Below are positions 10,025 through 19,577 of a stretch of DNA of 64,000 nt, in pieces. Below the pieces are notes generated by a model, which saw only the letters and a list, made by a program, of their open reading frames with translations, was not told where the DNA came from and made no database searches. Positions within the stretch are counted from its first letter, which is position 1, and every line of letters starts with the position of its first letter. The translations under genes and the position numbers were made by a program. Source of the DNA: an uncultured Pelagibacteraceae bacterium (lineage in GTDB: Bacteria; Pseudomonadota; Alphaproteobacteria; Pelagibacterales; Pelagibacteraceae); assembly GCA_902572695.1 (NCBI GenBank), contig CACGGZ010000001.1:1-64000 (forward strand), written 5' to 3'.

Positions 10025-11279
10025 AGAACAAAGGTTAAAAAAAAGATATAGAGCAGAAAAAAGATTTAAGATGTACGGCTTAATCTCTGTCAGTTTAGCA
10101 GTTATCTTTGTATTAATTCTTGTACAAAATATTTTTTCTAAGGGAAGTTCAGCTTTCAGTAGAACGATGATAGAAGTGGCAGTAAATTACGACTCCTCTC
10201 TTCTAGAATTAGAGGGTCCAATTAATCAAAATTCTCTTAAAGATGCAGATTTCTATGATTTAGCTGTAGAAAGTCTTTTGAAAATATATCCTGCAAAAGA
10301 CTCTAAAGAGGAAAGACAAATTTTAAGATTATTTAGCCCTGATTACGAATTTGAGATTAAAGATTTTTTAATTAAAAATCCGAATAAAATTGATCAAATT
10401 GTTCCAGTTAAAATCACAGCATCCGATGATATTGATCAGCTGAATAAAGGAAATTTTCCTAGAGATTTACCAGAGGACAGAAGACGAGTTAGCAATTATC
10501 AATTAAATATTTATGACAATTTAATTGAAAAAGAAAAAATTGATAAAAAGTTTAATAATTATCTTTTTACCAAAGGAGATTCTAGAGATCCTGAGTTAGC
10601 TGGTATAGGCGGTTCTTTAATGGGATCATTCTTTACAATTATAATTTGTTTAATCTTGTCTTTCCCAATAGCTATAATGGCTTCAATTTATCTGGAAGAG
10701 TTTGCTCCAAAAAATAAAATAACCGACTTTATAGAAATTAATATTAATAATTTAGCAGCAGTACCATCAATAGTTTACGGTCTTTTAGGTTTAGGAATAT
10801 TATTAAGTGTAATGGAATTTCCTAGGTCTACCCCATTAGTTGCAGGAATTACATTATCTCTAATGACTTTACCGAGAATAATAATTCCATGCAGAGCATC
10901 ATTAAAAGCAGTTCCACCCTCTATAAGAGAAGCAGCATTATCAGTTGGAGCTTCAAAATTTCAGACAGTGTTTCATCACGTTGTTCCACTGGCTATGCCA
11001 GGAACTTTATCTGGAACAATAATTGGTCTAGCTCAAGCTTTAGGAGAAACGGCTCCTTTAATTCTTATCGGGATGGTGGCTTTTGTAGTTGATATTCCAA
11101 GTTCGCCAGTTGATCCATCAGCATCTTTACCAGTACAGGTTTACTTATGGTCTGAGCAAGCTGAGAGAGGATTTGTGGAAAAAACGTCGGCAACAATTAT
11201 GATGTTGCTTGGCTTTCTTATTGTAATGAATTTCATTGCCGTTTATCTTAGACAAAAATTCGAAAAAAAATGGAATTAA
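10017..11279 (+). CDS. pstA: phosphate ABC transporter permease PstA
   Basis: PstA family, [26 protein letters not shown]; likely start MTKEQRL at 10017, overlapping the end of pstC. Confidence 0.92.
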   Translation: MTKEQRLKKRYRAEKRFKMYGLISVSLAVIFVLILVQNIFSKGSSAFSRTMIEVAVNYDSSLLELEGPINQNSLKDADFYDLAVESLLKIYPAKDSKEERQILRLFSPDYEFEIKDFLIKNPNKIDQIVPVKITASDDIDQLNKGNFPRDLPEDRRRVSNYQLNIYDNLIEKEKIDKKFNNYLFTKGDSRDPELAGIGGSLMGSFFTIIICLILSFPIAIMASIYLEEFAPKNKITDFIEININNLAAVPSIVYGLLGLGILLSVMEFPRSTPLVAGITLSLMTLPRIIIPCRASLKAVPPSIREAALSVGASKFQTVFHHVVPLAMPGTLSGTIIGLAQALGETAPLILIGMVAFVVDIPSSPVDPSASLPVQVYLWSEQAERGFVEKTSATIMMLLGFLIVMNFIAVYLRQKFEKKWN

Positions 11280-12043
11280 ATAATTCAAAAATAAAAATAA
11301 AAGCAAAAAACTTAAATGTTTATTATGGAAAAAAACAAGCTTTATTCGATATTAATTTAGATATTAATCAAAAAGAAGTAACAGCATTAATTGGTCCATC
11401 AGGATGTGGTAAATCTACATTTATAAGATGCATTAATAGAATGAACGATGTAATTGATATTTGTAAAGTAGAAGGGTCTGTTGAAATAGACGGAGCTGAA
11501 ATTAATGAAAAAAATGTTGATGTAGTTACACTTAGAGAAAAAGTGGGAATGGTGTTTCAAAAGCCAAATCCTTTTCCAAAAAGTATTTATGATAATATTG
11601 CTTATGGCCCAATTATACATGGTGCTGCTGAGAACAAAGATCAAATGGATAACATAGTTGAGACAAGTTTAAAAAAAGCAGCTCTTTGGGATGAAGTAAA
11701 AGATAGATTAAATGAGCCTGGCACAAGTTTGTCAGGGGGGCAACAACAAAGACTTTGTATTGCTCGAGCACTATCGGTTAATCCAGAAGTAATTTTAATG
11801 GATGAACCTTGCTCTGCTTTAGATCCAATCGCTACCGCGAAAATAGAGGAATTAATAGATGATTTAAAAAAAAGCTACACAATCGTAATTGTTACGCACT
11901 CAATGGCACAAGCAGTAAGAGTTTCACAAAAAACAGGTTTTTTTCATCTTGGAAAAATAATAGAAGTAGACTCAACGGATAAAATATTTAAAAATCCGGC
12001 TAATAAAATGACGCAAGATTATATTACAGGGAGATTTGGATAA
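11270..12043 (+). CDS. pstB: phosphate ABC transporter ATP-binding protein
   Basis: [43 protein letters not shown] typical of PstB. Confidence 0.95.
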   Translation: MELNNSKIKIKAKNLNVYYGKKQALFDINLDINQKEVTALIGPSGCGKSTFIRCINRMNDVIDICKVEGSVEIDGAEINEKNVDVVTLREKVGMVFQKPNPFPKSIYDNIAYGPIIHGAAENKDQMDNIVETSLKKAALWDEVKDRLNEPGTSLSGGQQQRLCIARALSVNPEVILMDEPCSALDPIATAKIEELIDDLKKSYTIVIVTHSMAQAVRVSQKTGFFHLGKIIEVDSTDKIFKNPANKMTQDYITGRFG

Positions 12044-12739
12044 ATGTCTGGAACAGGCCATACAGTAAAATCATACGAAGAGGAGATGCAAAGCCTAAAT
12101 GATAATCTTGTAATGATGGGAAGCCTTACAGAAAATCAGATGGCAGATGCGATGGCAGCCGTTATTAAAGTTGATAAAGAATCAGTAGACAAAATCGTAA
12201 AAAATGACGGAAAAATAAATGAATTAAGATCCACTATTGATAATCAAATTACAACTGTTTTAGTGAAAAGAGCTCCAATGGCAGTTGATTTAAGAATTAC
12301 TATTTCAACAATGAAGATTTCACATGATTTAGAAAGAATTGGAGACCTAGCGAAAAGTGTTGCTAAAAAAGTTAAACCGCTACCAGTAGATTTACCTGAC
12401 GAACTTATAGGAAGTCTTAGAAGGTTGGGAGATTTAGTACAAAAACAATTAAAAGATGCTCTAGACGCTTATCTAAATAGATCAAAAGATAAGGCAATTG
12501 AAATTTGGAAAAAAGATGAACAAGTAGATGATTTGACTAATTTAGCTATGAATGAAGTTGCAACTTATTTACAAAAAGACAAAAAAAATTTAGAAATGGC
12601 AACACATTTATTATTTGTAACAAAAAATATAGAAAGAGCTGGAGACCATATAACTAATATTGCCGAGTCTCTTTATTATTTAATTGAAGGCGAATATCTT
12701 GAGGGAGCAAGACCAAAAGGTAAACCTGTAGAAAGTTAA
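12044..12739 (+). CDS. phoU: phosphate transport system regulator PhoU
   Basis: PhoU-type repeats with DLERIGDLAKSVA and NIERAGDHITNIAE. Confidence 0.94.
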   Translation: MSGTGHTVKSYEEEMQSLNDNLVMMGSLTENQMADAMAAVIKVDKESVDKIVKNDGKINELRSTIDNQITTVLVKRAPMAVDLRITISTMKISHDLERIGDLAKSVAKKVKPLPVDLPDELIGSLRRLGDLVQKQLKDALDAYLNRSKDKAIEIWKKDEQVDDLTNLAMNEVATYLQKDKKNLEMATHLLFVTKNIERAGDHITNIAESLYYLIEGEYLEGARPKGKPVES

Positions 12740-13422
12740 TGAGCGCCCATATTTTTGTTGTAGAAGATGAAAAGCCAATTTTAACCCTTCTTACTTATAA
12801 TCTTCAAAAGGAAGGATATAAAGTATCCTCTAGCTCAAATGGAGAAGAAGCTCTTTCGAGTATAAAAGAAAAAAAACCAGACCTTGTTTTGTTAGATTGG
12901 ATGTTACCTGATTTATCTGGGATAAAAATTTGTCAATATTTAAAACAAGATGAAAAAGTAAAAAATATACCTATCATTATGCTTACGGCAAAAGGTGAAG
13001 AAGAAGATAAAGTCAAAGGACTTAATACTGGTGCAGAAGATTACATGACAAAGCCCTTCAGTTTCCCAGAGCTGTTAGCGAGAATAAAATCTTTATTAAA
13101 AAGAGTTAAACCTAATATTGTAAGTGAAGAGGCTACTTATTTAGATCTTAAAATAGATAGAGAATCTATGAAAGTATTTAGGAAAGAAAAAGAAATTACT
13201 TTAGGTCCTAAAGAATATAAATTACTTGATTTTTTAATTAAACAACCAAAAAGAGTGTATTCAAGAGAGCAGTTGCTAGAACATGTTTGGGGAGATGATA
13301 TTAACGTGGAGTCTAGAACAGTAGATGTTCATATTACCAGATTAAGACAATCAATAAACATTGAAGGGGCTAAACCTTTAATTAGAACTGTCCGTTCAGC
13401 TGGGTATTCTTTAGAAAATTAA
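12739..13422 (+). CDS. phoB: phosphate regulon response regulator PhoB
   Basis: Receiver domain (DLVLLDWMLPDLSG) plus winged helix (SREQLLEHVWGDDINVESRTVDVHITRLR). Confidence 0.93.
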   Translation: MSAHIFVVEDEKPILTLLTYNLQKEGYKVSSSSNGEEALSSIKEKKPDLVLLDWMLPDLSGIKICQYLKQDEKVKNIPIIMLTAKGEEEDKVKGLNTGAEDYMTKPFSFPELLARIKSLLKRVKPNIVSEEATYLDLKIDRESMKVFRKEKEITLGPKEYKLLDFLIKQPKRVYSREQLLEHVWGDDINVESRTVDVHITRLRQSINIEGAKPLIRTVRSAGYSLEN

Positions 13423-13635
13423 TTGATAAAACCCTATTAAAAATAAAGGAATTTGTAATCCGAAGTTTGTAAGAATAGCTTTATCCTTTGATAAAAAACC
13501 AGCAATAGTCCAACCCACAACTCCAGCACCATGAAACATTATATTTACTGGATAAATATTTAAGTTAGTTAATAGTATTCCGGTTAATACTAAAAAAGTA
13601 CTTAACCATTTAAGGTATTTGTTTATAAATTCCAT
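13411..13635 (-). CDS. small (74 aa) multi-TM hypothetical protein
   Basis: Hydrophobic ORF filling the gap between phoB (convergent 3' overlap) and gcrA. Confidence 0.6.
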   Translation of the reverse strand: MEFINKYLKWLSTFLVLTGILLTNLNIYPVNIMFHGAGVVGWTIAGFLSKDKAILTNFGLQIPLFLIGFYQLIF

Positions 13636-13646
13636 TATCTCTTGAA

Positions 13647-14150
13647 TTAACCAGCGGATTTGACCTTTTTCTCAATAAATTCTGGTATCTCATCGTCTTT
13701 TTCAAGAACTTCATCTTTTTGTCCTTTAGGCTGAAATGCGTAAATAATATGTAATTTGCAATAAGGAAAATCTTGCTCAGGTTTTCTTCCGCAAAAATAA
13801 AATTTTTCCTCATTAGGGTGTCCTATTGGCCATTTACAAGTATCTTCGGTCAGTTCCTCAAGTGATTTCGGGTTTTCTGGCTCAAAATTTTTATCTAAAA
13901 GTATTGATTGAAATCTTGCTTTCCGGCTCATTGGTTGAGAGCTTTTTTTAAAGTTTTTATTTTTGCTTACCTCTCTTTGACCACTACTAGTGTTTTTAGA
14001 CGGAGCTCTAGCTTCTAAATTCAATCTGTGAGCTTTCCCAATAACTGCATTTCTTGTGGTATCACCTAAAATTTCTGCAATTTGGCTAGCAGTTTTTCCT
14101 TTGCTCCAAAGCTCTCTTAATTTTTTAATTTTTTCTTCTGTCCAACTCAT
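13647..14150 (-). CDS. gcrA: GcrA-like cell cycle regulator
   Basis: MSWTEEKIKKLRELWSKGKTASQIAEILGDTTRNAVIGKAHRLNLEAR is the canonical GcrA N-terminus; Cys-rich C-terminus. Confidence 0.92.
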   Translation of the reverse strand: MSWTEEKIKKLRELWSKGKTASQIAEILGDTTRNAVIGKAHRLNLEARAPSKNTSSGQREVSKNKNFKKSSQPMSRKARFQSILLDKNFEPENPKSLEELTEDTCKWPIGHPNEEKFYFCGRKPEQDFPYCKLHIIYAFQPKGQKDEVLEKDDEIPEFIEKKVKSAG

Positions 14151-14278
14151 TTCAACTTATACTATATATAGATAACATTATTATTTAATTACATTATCTA
14201 GTAGGTGTGTTGTTTTACAATTAAAAAATCATTTAGGCTTGAGGGTAACTTTAGTTTTGCACAGATTTTTAACAATTT

Positions 14279-15109
14279 ATGGATATAAGACTATTAATGG
14301 TTGAAATTAAAATGAAATATAAAATTGGTGTTAGAAGATTTGGTTTAATCAATTGGATTGGCGCATGGACGCTTTATAAAAAAGAAGTATTAAGATTTCT
14401 AGTTGTATGGATACAAACTATTTTTTCCCCATTAGTATCATCTTTGCTTTTTTTGCTTGTTCTCTCTTTAGCAATTGGTGCCGAAAGAGGAGAAGTTCTA
14501 GGTGTTCCATTTATTACTTTTTTAGCTCCAGGTTTGATATCTATGCAAGTAATCCAACAAGCATTTTCACACTCTTCCTCCTCATTTATGATTGGAAAAA
14601 TTCAAGGAAATATTGTTGATATTTTATATGCACCTCTTTCTCCAGCAGAGGTTACTCTATTAATTTCCCTCGCTTCAGTGACAAGAAGTGTATTGATAGC
14701 TATAGTTTCGATAATCACTTTTAAACTCATAATTGATATTCAAATTACAAATTATTTTTATTTAATAGTTTTTACATTTCTATCCTCTTTCATACTTGGC
14801 AACATCGGTATAATAGCTGGTCTTTGGGCAGAAAAATTTGATCACATGGCAACAGTTACTAATTTTGTAATAATACCACTTTCATTTTTATCTGGAACCT
14901 TCTACACTATTGATAGACTTCCAGAGTTTTTACAAACTATCAGTAAAGCAAATCCATTTTTTTATATGATAGATGGTTTCAGATATAGCTTCTTAGGAAA
15001 AGCAGACGGCTCTATCATGATAGGTTTGATCTATCTTAGTATTTTAAGTATTGTTAGTTGGTTTATTACTTATTTATTATATAAAAAAGGGTATAAACTT
15101 AAGTCTTAA
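14279..15109 (+). CDS. ABC-2 type transporter permease (start may be 14312)
   Basis: Six-TM ABC-2 permease with FLAPGLISMQ and LSFLSGTFYTIDRLPEFLQTISKANPFFYMIDGFRYSFLG. Confidence 0.85.
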   Translation: MDIRLLMVEIKMKYKIGVRRFGLINWIGAWTLYKKEVLRFLVVWIQTIFSPLVSSLLFLLVLSLAIGAERGEVLGVPFITFLAPGLISMQVIQQAFSHSSSSFMIGKIQGNIVDILYAPLSPAEVTLLISLASVTRSVLIAIVSIITFKLIIDIQITNYFYLIVFTFLSSFILGNIGIIAGLWAEKFDHMATVTNFVIIPLSFLSGTFYTIDRLPEFLQTISKANPFFYMIDGFRYSFLGKADGSIMIGLIYLSILSIVSWFITYLLYKKGYKLKS

Positions 15110-15112
15110 TTT

Positions 15113-16279
15113 ATGAGTAAAATTTTAAACACTTATAACAGAAAAAAAATTGCTTTTACCAAAGGAAAGGGAAGCTTTCTTTATTCAACAAATGGTAAAA
15201 AATATTTAGATTTTGTTCAAGGTATTGCTGTTAATTGCTTGGGCCATTCGAATGATTATTTAATAAAATCAATTTATAAACAATCTAAAAAACTATGGCA
15301 TGTATCTAATGCTTTTATAATACCTGAACAAGAAAGATTGGCAAAAAGAATAACACAGAAGTCTTTTGCAGATTTTGTATTTTTCCAAAATTCCGGTCTC
15401 GAAGCAACCGAAGCAGCAATCAAAATTGCTAGAAAATATTTTCATAATAAAGGTCAAAAAAATAAAAATAGAATTTTATGTATAAACAATAGTTTTCATG
15501 GAAGATCTTTAGCAACTATTTTTGCAAGCAATAGCAAAAAAATGACGGAGGGTTTTTATCCAAAGGTTCCTGGATTCGATCATTTTAATTTTGCAGATCA
15601 TCAAGGTCTAGAAAAAGCTATTACTAAAAAGACCGCAGCCATAATGGTGGAAACTATAATGGGAGAGGGTGGGATTAAAGTAATCCCTGACTTTTGTCTT
15701 CAAGGATTAAGAAAAATATGTAACAAAAAAAAAATTTTACTTATTCTTGATGAGGTTCAATGTGGAATAGGAAGAAGTGGTAAGTTTTTCGCTTATGAGC
15801 ACGCAAAAATTAAGCCAGACATTGTCCCTATTGCAAAAGGTATAGGAGGAGGTTTCCCTATAGGTGCAGTATTAGTAAACAAAAAAGTAGCTTCATGTAT
15901 GAAACCAGGATCACACGGATCAACTTTTGGCGGCAACCCTTTAGCAATGAGTGCTGGAAATGCAGTTATGGATGTTATGTTTAAAAAAGGTTTTCTTTCT
16001 AATGTAGCTAAAAACGGTAAATTTTTAATTTCAGAGTTAAATAAAATAAAAAAAAAATATCCTAAAATTATAAAAGAAGTGAGAGGCAGAGGTTTACTAG
16101 TTGGTCTTTGTCTTTATAAGGATCAAACGAAATTCATAAATAAATTACTTGAAAATAAATTACTAACTGTCAAGGCTGCAGAAAATGTTGTCAGACTTTT
16201 GCCTCCTTTAAATGTCAAAAAGAGTGAAATTAAATTAAGTTTAAAAATAATAGAAAAAGTTTGTAAAAATATAATATGA
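15113..16279 (+). CDS. argD: acetylornithine aminotransferase
   Basis: Class III aminotransferase with LILDEVQCGIGRSGKFFAYEH and GSHGSTFGGNPLA; followed by argF. Confidence 0.92.
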   Translation: MSKILNTYNRKKIAFTKGKGSFLYSTNGKKYLDFVQGIAVNCLGHSNDYLIKSIYKQSKKLWHVSNAFIIPEQERLAKRITQKSFADFVFFQNSGLEATEAAIKIARKYFHNKGQKNKNRILCINNSFHGRSLATIFASNSKKMTEGFYPKVPGFDHFNFADHQGLEKAITKKTAAIMVETIMGEGGIKVIPDFCLQGLRKICNKKKILLILDEVQCGIGRSGKFFAYEHAKIKPDIVPIAKGIGGGFPIGAVLVNKKVASCMKPGSHGSTFGGNPLAMSAGNAVMDVMFKKGFLSNVAKNGKFLISELNKIKKKYPKIIKEVRGRGLLVGLCLYKDQTKFINKLLENKLLTVKAAENVVRLLPPLNVKKSEIKLSLKIIEKVCKNII

Positions 16280-17202
16280 AAAATTTTATTGATATTTCAG
16301 ATTGTTCATCAAAAGAATTAAGAGAAATTCTTGAAGAGGCAAAAAAAAGAAAATCACTAAGAGCTGGGTTAAATAAATCTGCTCCTGATGAAGACAAGCC
16401 CTTTGAGGGTAAATCCATGGCTATGATATTTGAAAAACCCTCCACAAGAACGAGAATGTCTTTTGATATTGCGGTAAAACAATTAGGTGGTTCATCAATA
16501 ATTTTAAATCCTGATGGAATACACTATGGAAAAGGTGAAGAAACTTTAAAGGACACTGCAAAAGTATTATCTGAATATGTAGATATTGTGATGCTTAGAA
16601 CTTCCTCTCATGAGAACTTAATTTCTTTTGGAAAACACTTAAGTATTCCTATTATAAATGGTCTATCAGACAAAAGTCATCCCTGCCAAATTATGTCAGA
16701 TATTTTTACTTTCGAAGAAAGTAATGGCGATATATCAGGAAAAACAATTTCTTGGATAGGGGACGGAAATAATAATATGTCAAATTCTTTAATCGAGTCT
16801 GCAGCTAAGTTAAACATTGTTTTAAAAATCGGATGTCCAAAAAAATATTCTCCAAATAAAAACATTATAAGTTGGGCCAAAAAAAATAAAGTAAACCTTA
16901 AAATTACATCTGACCCTTACGAGGCAGTAAAAAATTCGGATTGTATTATGACAGACAAGTGGGTTTCTATGAATGATAAAGTAAATAAAAAAACAAAGAA
17001 AAAAATTTTAAAACCTTATCAAGTTAACAAAAAGCTTATGTCAAATGCAAAACCTTCAGCTATTTTTATGCACTGTTTACCAGTTGGAAGAGGAGAAGAG
17101 GTTACAGACGAGGTTATTGATGGAGATCAATCAGTTGTTTGGAGACAAGCATTAAACAGAGTGCATGCACAGAAAAGTATAATTAAGTGGTGTTTAGATT
17201 AA
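16276..17202 (+). CDS. argF: ornithine carbamoyltransferase
   Basis: EKPSTRTRMSF, HPCQIMSD, MHCLPVGRGEEV. Confidence 0.94.
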   Translation: MKNFIDISDCSSKELREILEEAKKRKSLRAGLNKSAPDEDKPFEGKSMAMIFEKPSTRTRMSFDIAVKQLGGSSIILNPDGIHYGKGEETLKDTAKVLSEYVDIVMLRTSSHENLISFGKHLSIPIINGLSDKSHPCQIMSDIFTFEESNGDISGKTISWIGDGNNNMSNSLIESAAKLNIVLKIGCPKKYSPNKNIISWAKKNKVNLKITSDPYEAVKNSDCIMTDKWVSMNDKVNKKTKKKILKPYQVNKKLMSNAKPSAIFMHCLPVGRGEEVTDEVIDGDQSVVWRQALNRVHAQKSIIKWCLD

Positions 17203-17744
17203 GGAAGTGGTTTTGGACTATCACTTTTAGAATTCATATATAAAATAACAGAAGCCCTATCTTTCTCTTTTCTTAAACCTGCAAAAGCCATTTTTGTGCC
17301 TTTGATATAAGCCTGAGGTTTTATTAAGTAACTATTCATTTCCTCAAATGACCATTCTTTCGCATAAGCTATCATAGCTTTAGAGTACTTATAATCACTT
17401 ACAGAGCCAGCAGTTCGTCCAATCACACTCCATAGATTAGGACCAATCATATTTTTTCCATCGCTCGCAATTTGATGACAAGCACTACATTTTTTGAAAA
17501 CTTTTTCACCGTGAGCTAAATCCCCCATGGCTAGTAAAGCTTTTATATCAACTTCAACTTTTTCCTCTACGGTCTCACTAACCTGACTTGCAGTTTTTGC
17601 AGGCTCTAATCCCTCGACTTTGTAAGCTGATTGTTCTGGTTTATCTACAAAGAATAAATAATCAGCAAATTTACCAATTCCAATGATTATTAAAGCAGCG
17701 AGCAAAACTGCGGCTATTATTTTGTTTATCTCGAAACTATCCAT
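17199..17744 (-). CDS. membrane-anchored c-type cytochrome (CycM-like)
   Basis: N-terminal TM, CSACHQ haem motif, GPNLWSVIGRTAGS, MAFAGLRKEKDRASVILYM. Confidence 0.88.
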   Translation of the reverse strand: MDSFEINKIIAAVLLAALIIIGIGKFADYLFFVDKPEQSAYKVEGLEPAKTASQVSETVEEKVEVDIKALLAMGDLAHGEKVFKKCSACHQIASDGKNMIGPNLWSVIGRTAGSVSDYKYSKAMIAYAKEWSFEEMNSYLIKPQAYIKGTKMAFAGLRKEKDRASVILYMNSKSDSPKPLP

Positions 17745-17838
17745 ATTTTTGACAATAAGTTAATTCAGGTATAACACGAGAATATAAAAAAAACTTTAAA
17801 TTACTATAATTTTTTTGCGTCTAAGAGACGCATAAACT

Positions 17839-18573
17839 ATGAGAGATTTAGCAATAATTATACCGTCTAGACTTGCTGCTGTCAGATTTCCAAATAAACC
17901 TTTAATGAAAATTAATAACAAGGAGATGATTCTTCATGTCCATCAAACAGCGATTAAATCTGATGTGGGTGAAGTTTATGTTGTTTCTCCTGACGAGGAA
18001 ATTCTGAAACTAATAAAACAAAACGGTGGAAATGCGATTAAATCTTTAAAGAGTCATGAAACTGGAACTGATAGAGTTTACGAGGCCTATGATAAATTTT
18101 TAAAAAAAAAAAATGATATAATTATAAATTTACAAGGAGATATGCCAAATTTAGATCCTAACTCAATTAAACTATTGGCAACCCATGCAAAAGAGAGCAA
18201 TTGTGATATAGGAACATTAGCTGGAAATTTTGATGACAATGCCTCACAAAAGAATATAAACAACGTCAAAGTTTTAACCGCAGAAAGTATAAATAATGGT
18301 AAATTTTCACGGGCTTTGGATTTTTTTAGAACCAATGAAGATAATAAAATTAATAATATTTATCATCACATTGGAGTTTATGCATTCAAAAGATCTGCAA
18401 TAGAAAAGTATGTAAATTTAAAAAGATCAAAACTTGAAATCGACAGAAAACTCGAACAAATGAGAGCATTAGAAAACAAAATGGCTATTGACGTAGGATT
18501 TATAAAAGATATTCCTTTAAGTGTTGATACAGAGGAAGATCTTGTTAAAATAAAAAAGCTAATGGGAAATTAA
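17839..18573 (+). CDS. kdsB: 3-deoxy-manno-octulosonate cytidylyltransferase
   Basis: IIPSRLAAVRFPNKPLMKI, NLQGDMPNLDP, HIGVYAFKR. Confidence 0.93.
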   Translation: MRDLAIIIPSRLAAVRFPNKPLMKINNKEMILHVHQTAIKSDVGEVYVVSPDEEILKLIKQNGGNAIKSLKSHETGTDRVYEAYDKFLKKKNDIIINLQGDMPNLDPNSIKLLATHAKESNCDIGTLAGNFDDNASQKNINNVKVLTAESINNGKFSRALDFFRTNEDNKINNIYHHIGVYAFKRSAIEKYVNLKRSKLEIDRKLEQMRALENKMAIDVGFIKDIPLSVDTEEDLVKIKKLMGN

Positions 18574-18574
18574 A

Positions 18575-19417
18575 ATGTCAAAAACTAAAATAGCTATCCA
18601 AGGTGAATTAGGTGCTTATTCGCATATTGCTGCGAAAGAATTTTTTAAGGATTTAGATGTCAAGACATGTCTTACTTTTGAGGAAGCTTTTAAAACAGCT
18701 TTCGAAAATGAGAACTATAAAATAATAATTCCTCTGGAAAACTCATTAGCTGGGAGAGTTGCAGATATTCATTATCTTTTACCTAAATATAAATTACAAA
18801 TTCATGCTGAACATTACCAAAAAGTAGAACATAATTTGTTATGTAGACAAGAAGCTGATTTGAAAGATATTAAATATGTCAGAAGCCATGCCCAAGCGAT
18901 TGGTCAGTGTCAAAAAATGATAAACGAATTAAAATTTAAAACAATAATATCGGCTGATACAGCTGGCTCAGCAAAAGATTTATCAGCAAGTAAAGATAAA
19001 TCAATAGCAGCTATTGCGTCTCAACTTTCGGCTGAAATTTATAATTTGAAAATACTTAAAAAAAATATTGAAGATGAGTCTGGAAATGTAACTAGGTTTT
19101 TAATTATGGGTAAAAATACGCAACAGCCTGAATTCAATAAAGACAAAGTCTTTATTACCACTTGTATTTTTAGATTAAAAAGCGAGCCATCTGCTCTCTA
19201 TAAATGTCTGGGTGGTTTTGCGACGAATCAAATTAATTTAACTAAATTGGAAAGTTTTTCTGTAAAAAATACGTTTGACCAAACGAATTTCTATATGGAC
19301 TTCGAGGGTCATCTTGATGAAAAAAACGTTCAAAACGCAATGGAAGAGCTAGGCTTCCATACTGAAAGTTTAGATATATTGGGTGTTTATGAAGCATCGA
19401 ATTATAGGCATAATTAG
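18575..19417 (+). CDS. pheA: prephenate dehydratase
   Basis: IAIQGELGAYSHIAAKEFF, PLENSLAGRVADIHYLL, ESGNVTRFLIM, ACT domain. Confidence 0.93.
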   Translation: MSKTKIAIQGELGAYSHIAAKEFFKDLDVKTCLTFEEAFKTAFENENYKIIIPLENSLAGRVADIHYLLPKYKLQIHAEHYQKVEHNLLCRQEADLKDIKYVRSHAQAIGQCQKMINELKFKTIISADTAGSAKDLSASKDKSIAAIASQLSAEIYNLKILKKNIEDESGNVTRFLIMGKNTQQPEFNKDKVFITTCIFRLKSEPSALYKCLGGFATNQINLTKLESFSVKNTFDQTNFYMDFEGHLDEKNVQNAMEELGFHTESLDILGVYEASNYRHN

Positions 19418-19476
19418 TCCACATCAATGAATTCTTGGCTTGTGGAAGTGAAATTTATCTTGATATAATCATTTTT

Positions 19477-19567
19477 GAGGTTGGCATCAGGTGGATGTTT
19501 CATCAATCCGGTCAGGTCTGAAAGGAAGCAGCCGCAGTGAAAATTATTCAGGTTGTTGCCTGCCTCT
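19477..19567 (+). ncRNA. ffs: signal recognition particle RNA (bacterial 4.5S-type)
   Basis: Conserved core GGTCAGGTCTGAAAGGAAGCAGCC with complementary ends GAGG..GGCATCAGG / CCTGCCTC; directly upstream of dnaX. Confidence 0.92.
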
Positions 19568-19577
19568 TATAAAATAC

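Noticed and set aside
19491-19577. N-terminal 29 residues of the dnaX ORF in the track (MDVSSIRSGLKGSSRSENYSG...)
   Set aside because: This stretch is SRP RNA read in frame; DnaX homology begins at MKKNNVLALKYRPQNF (19578)
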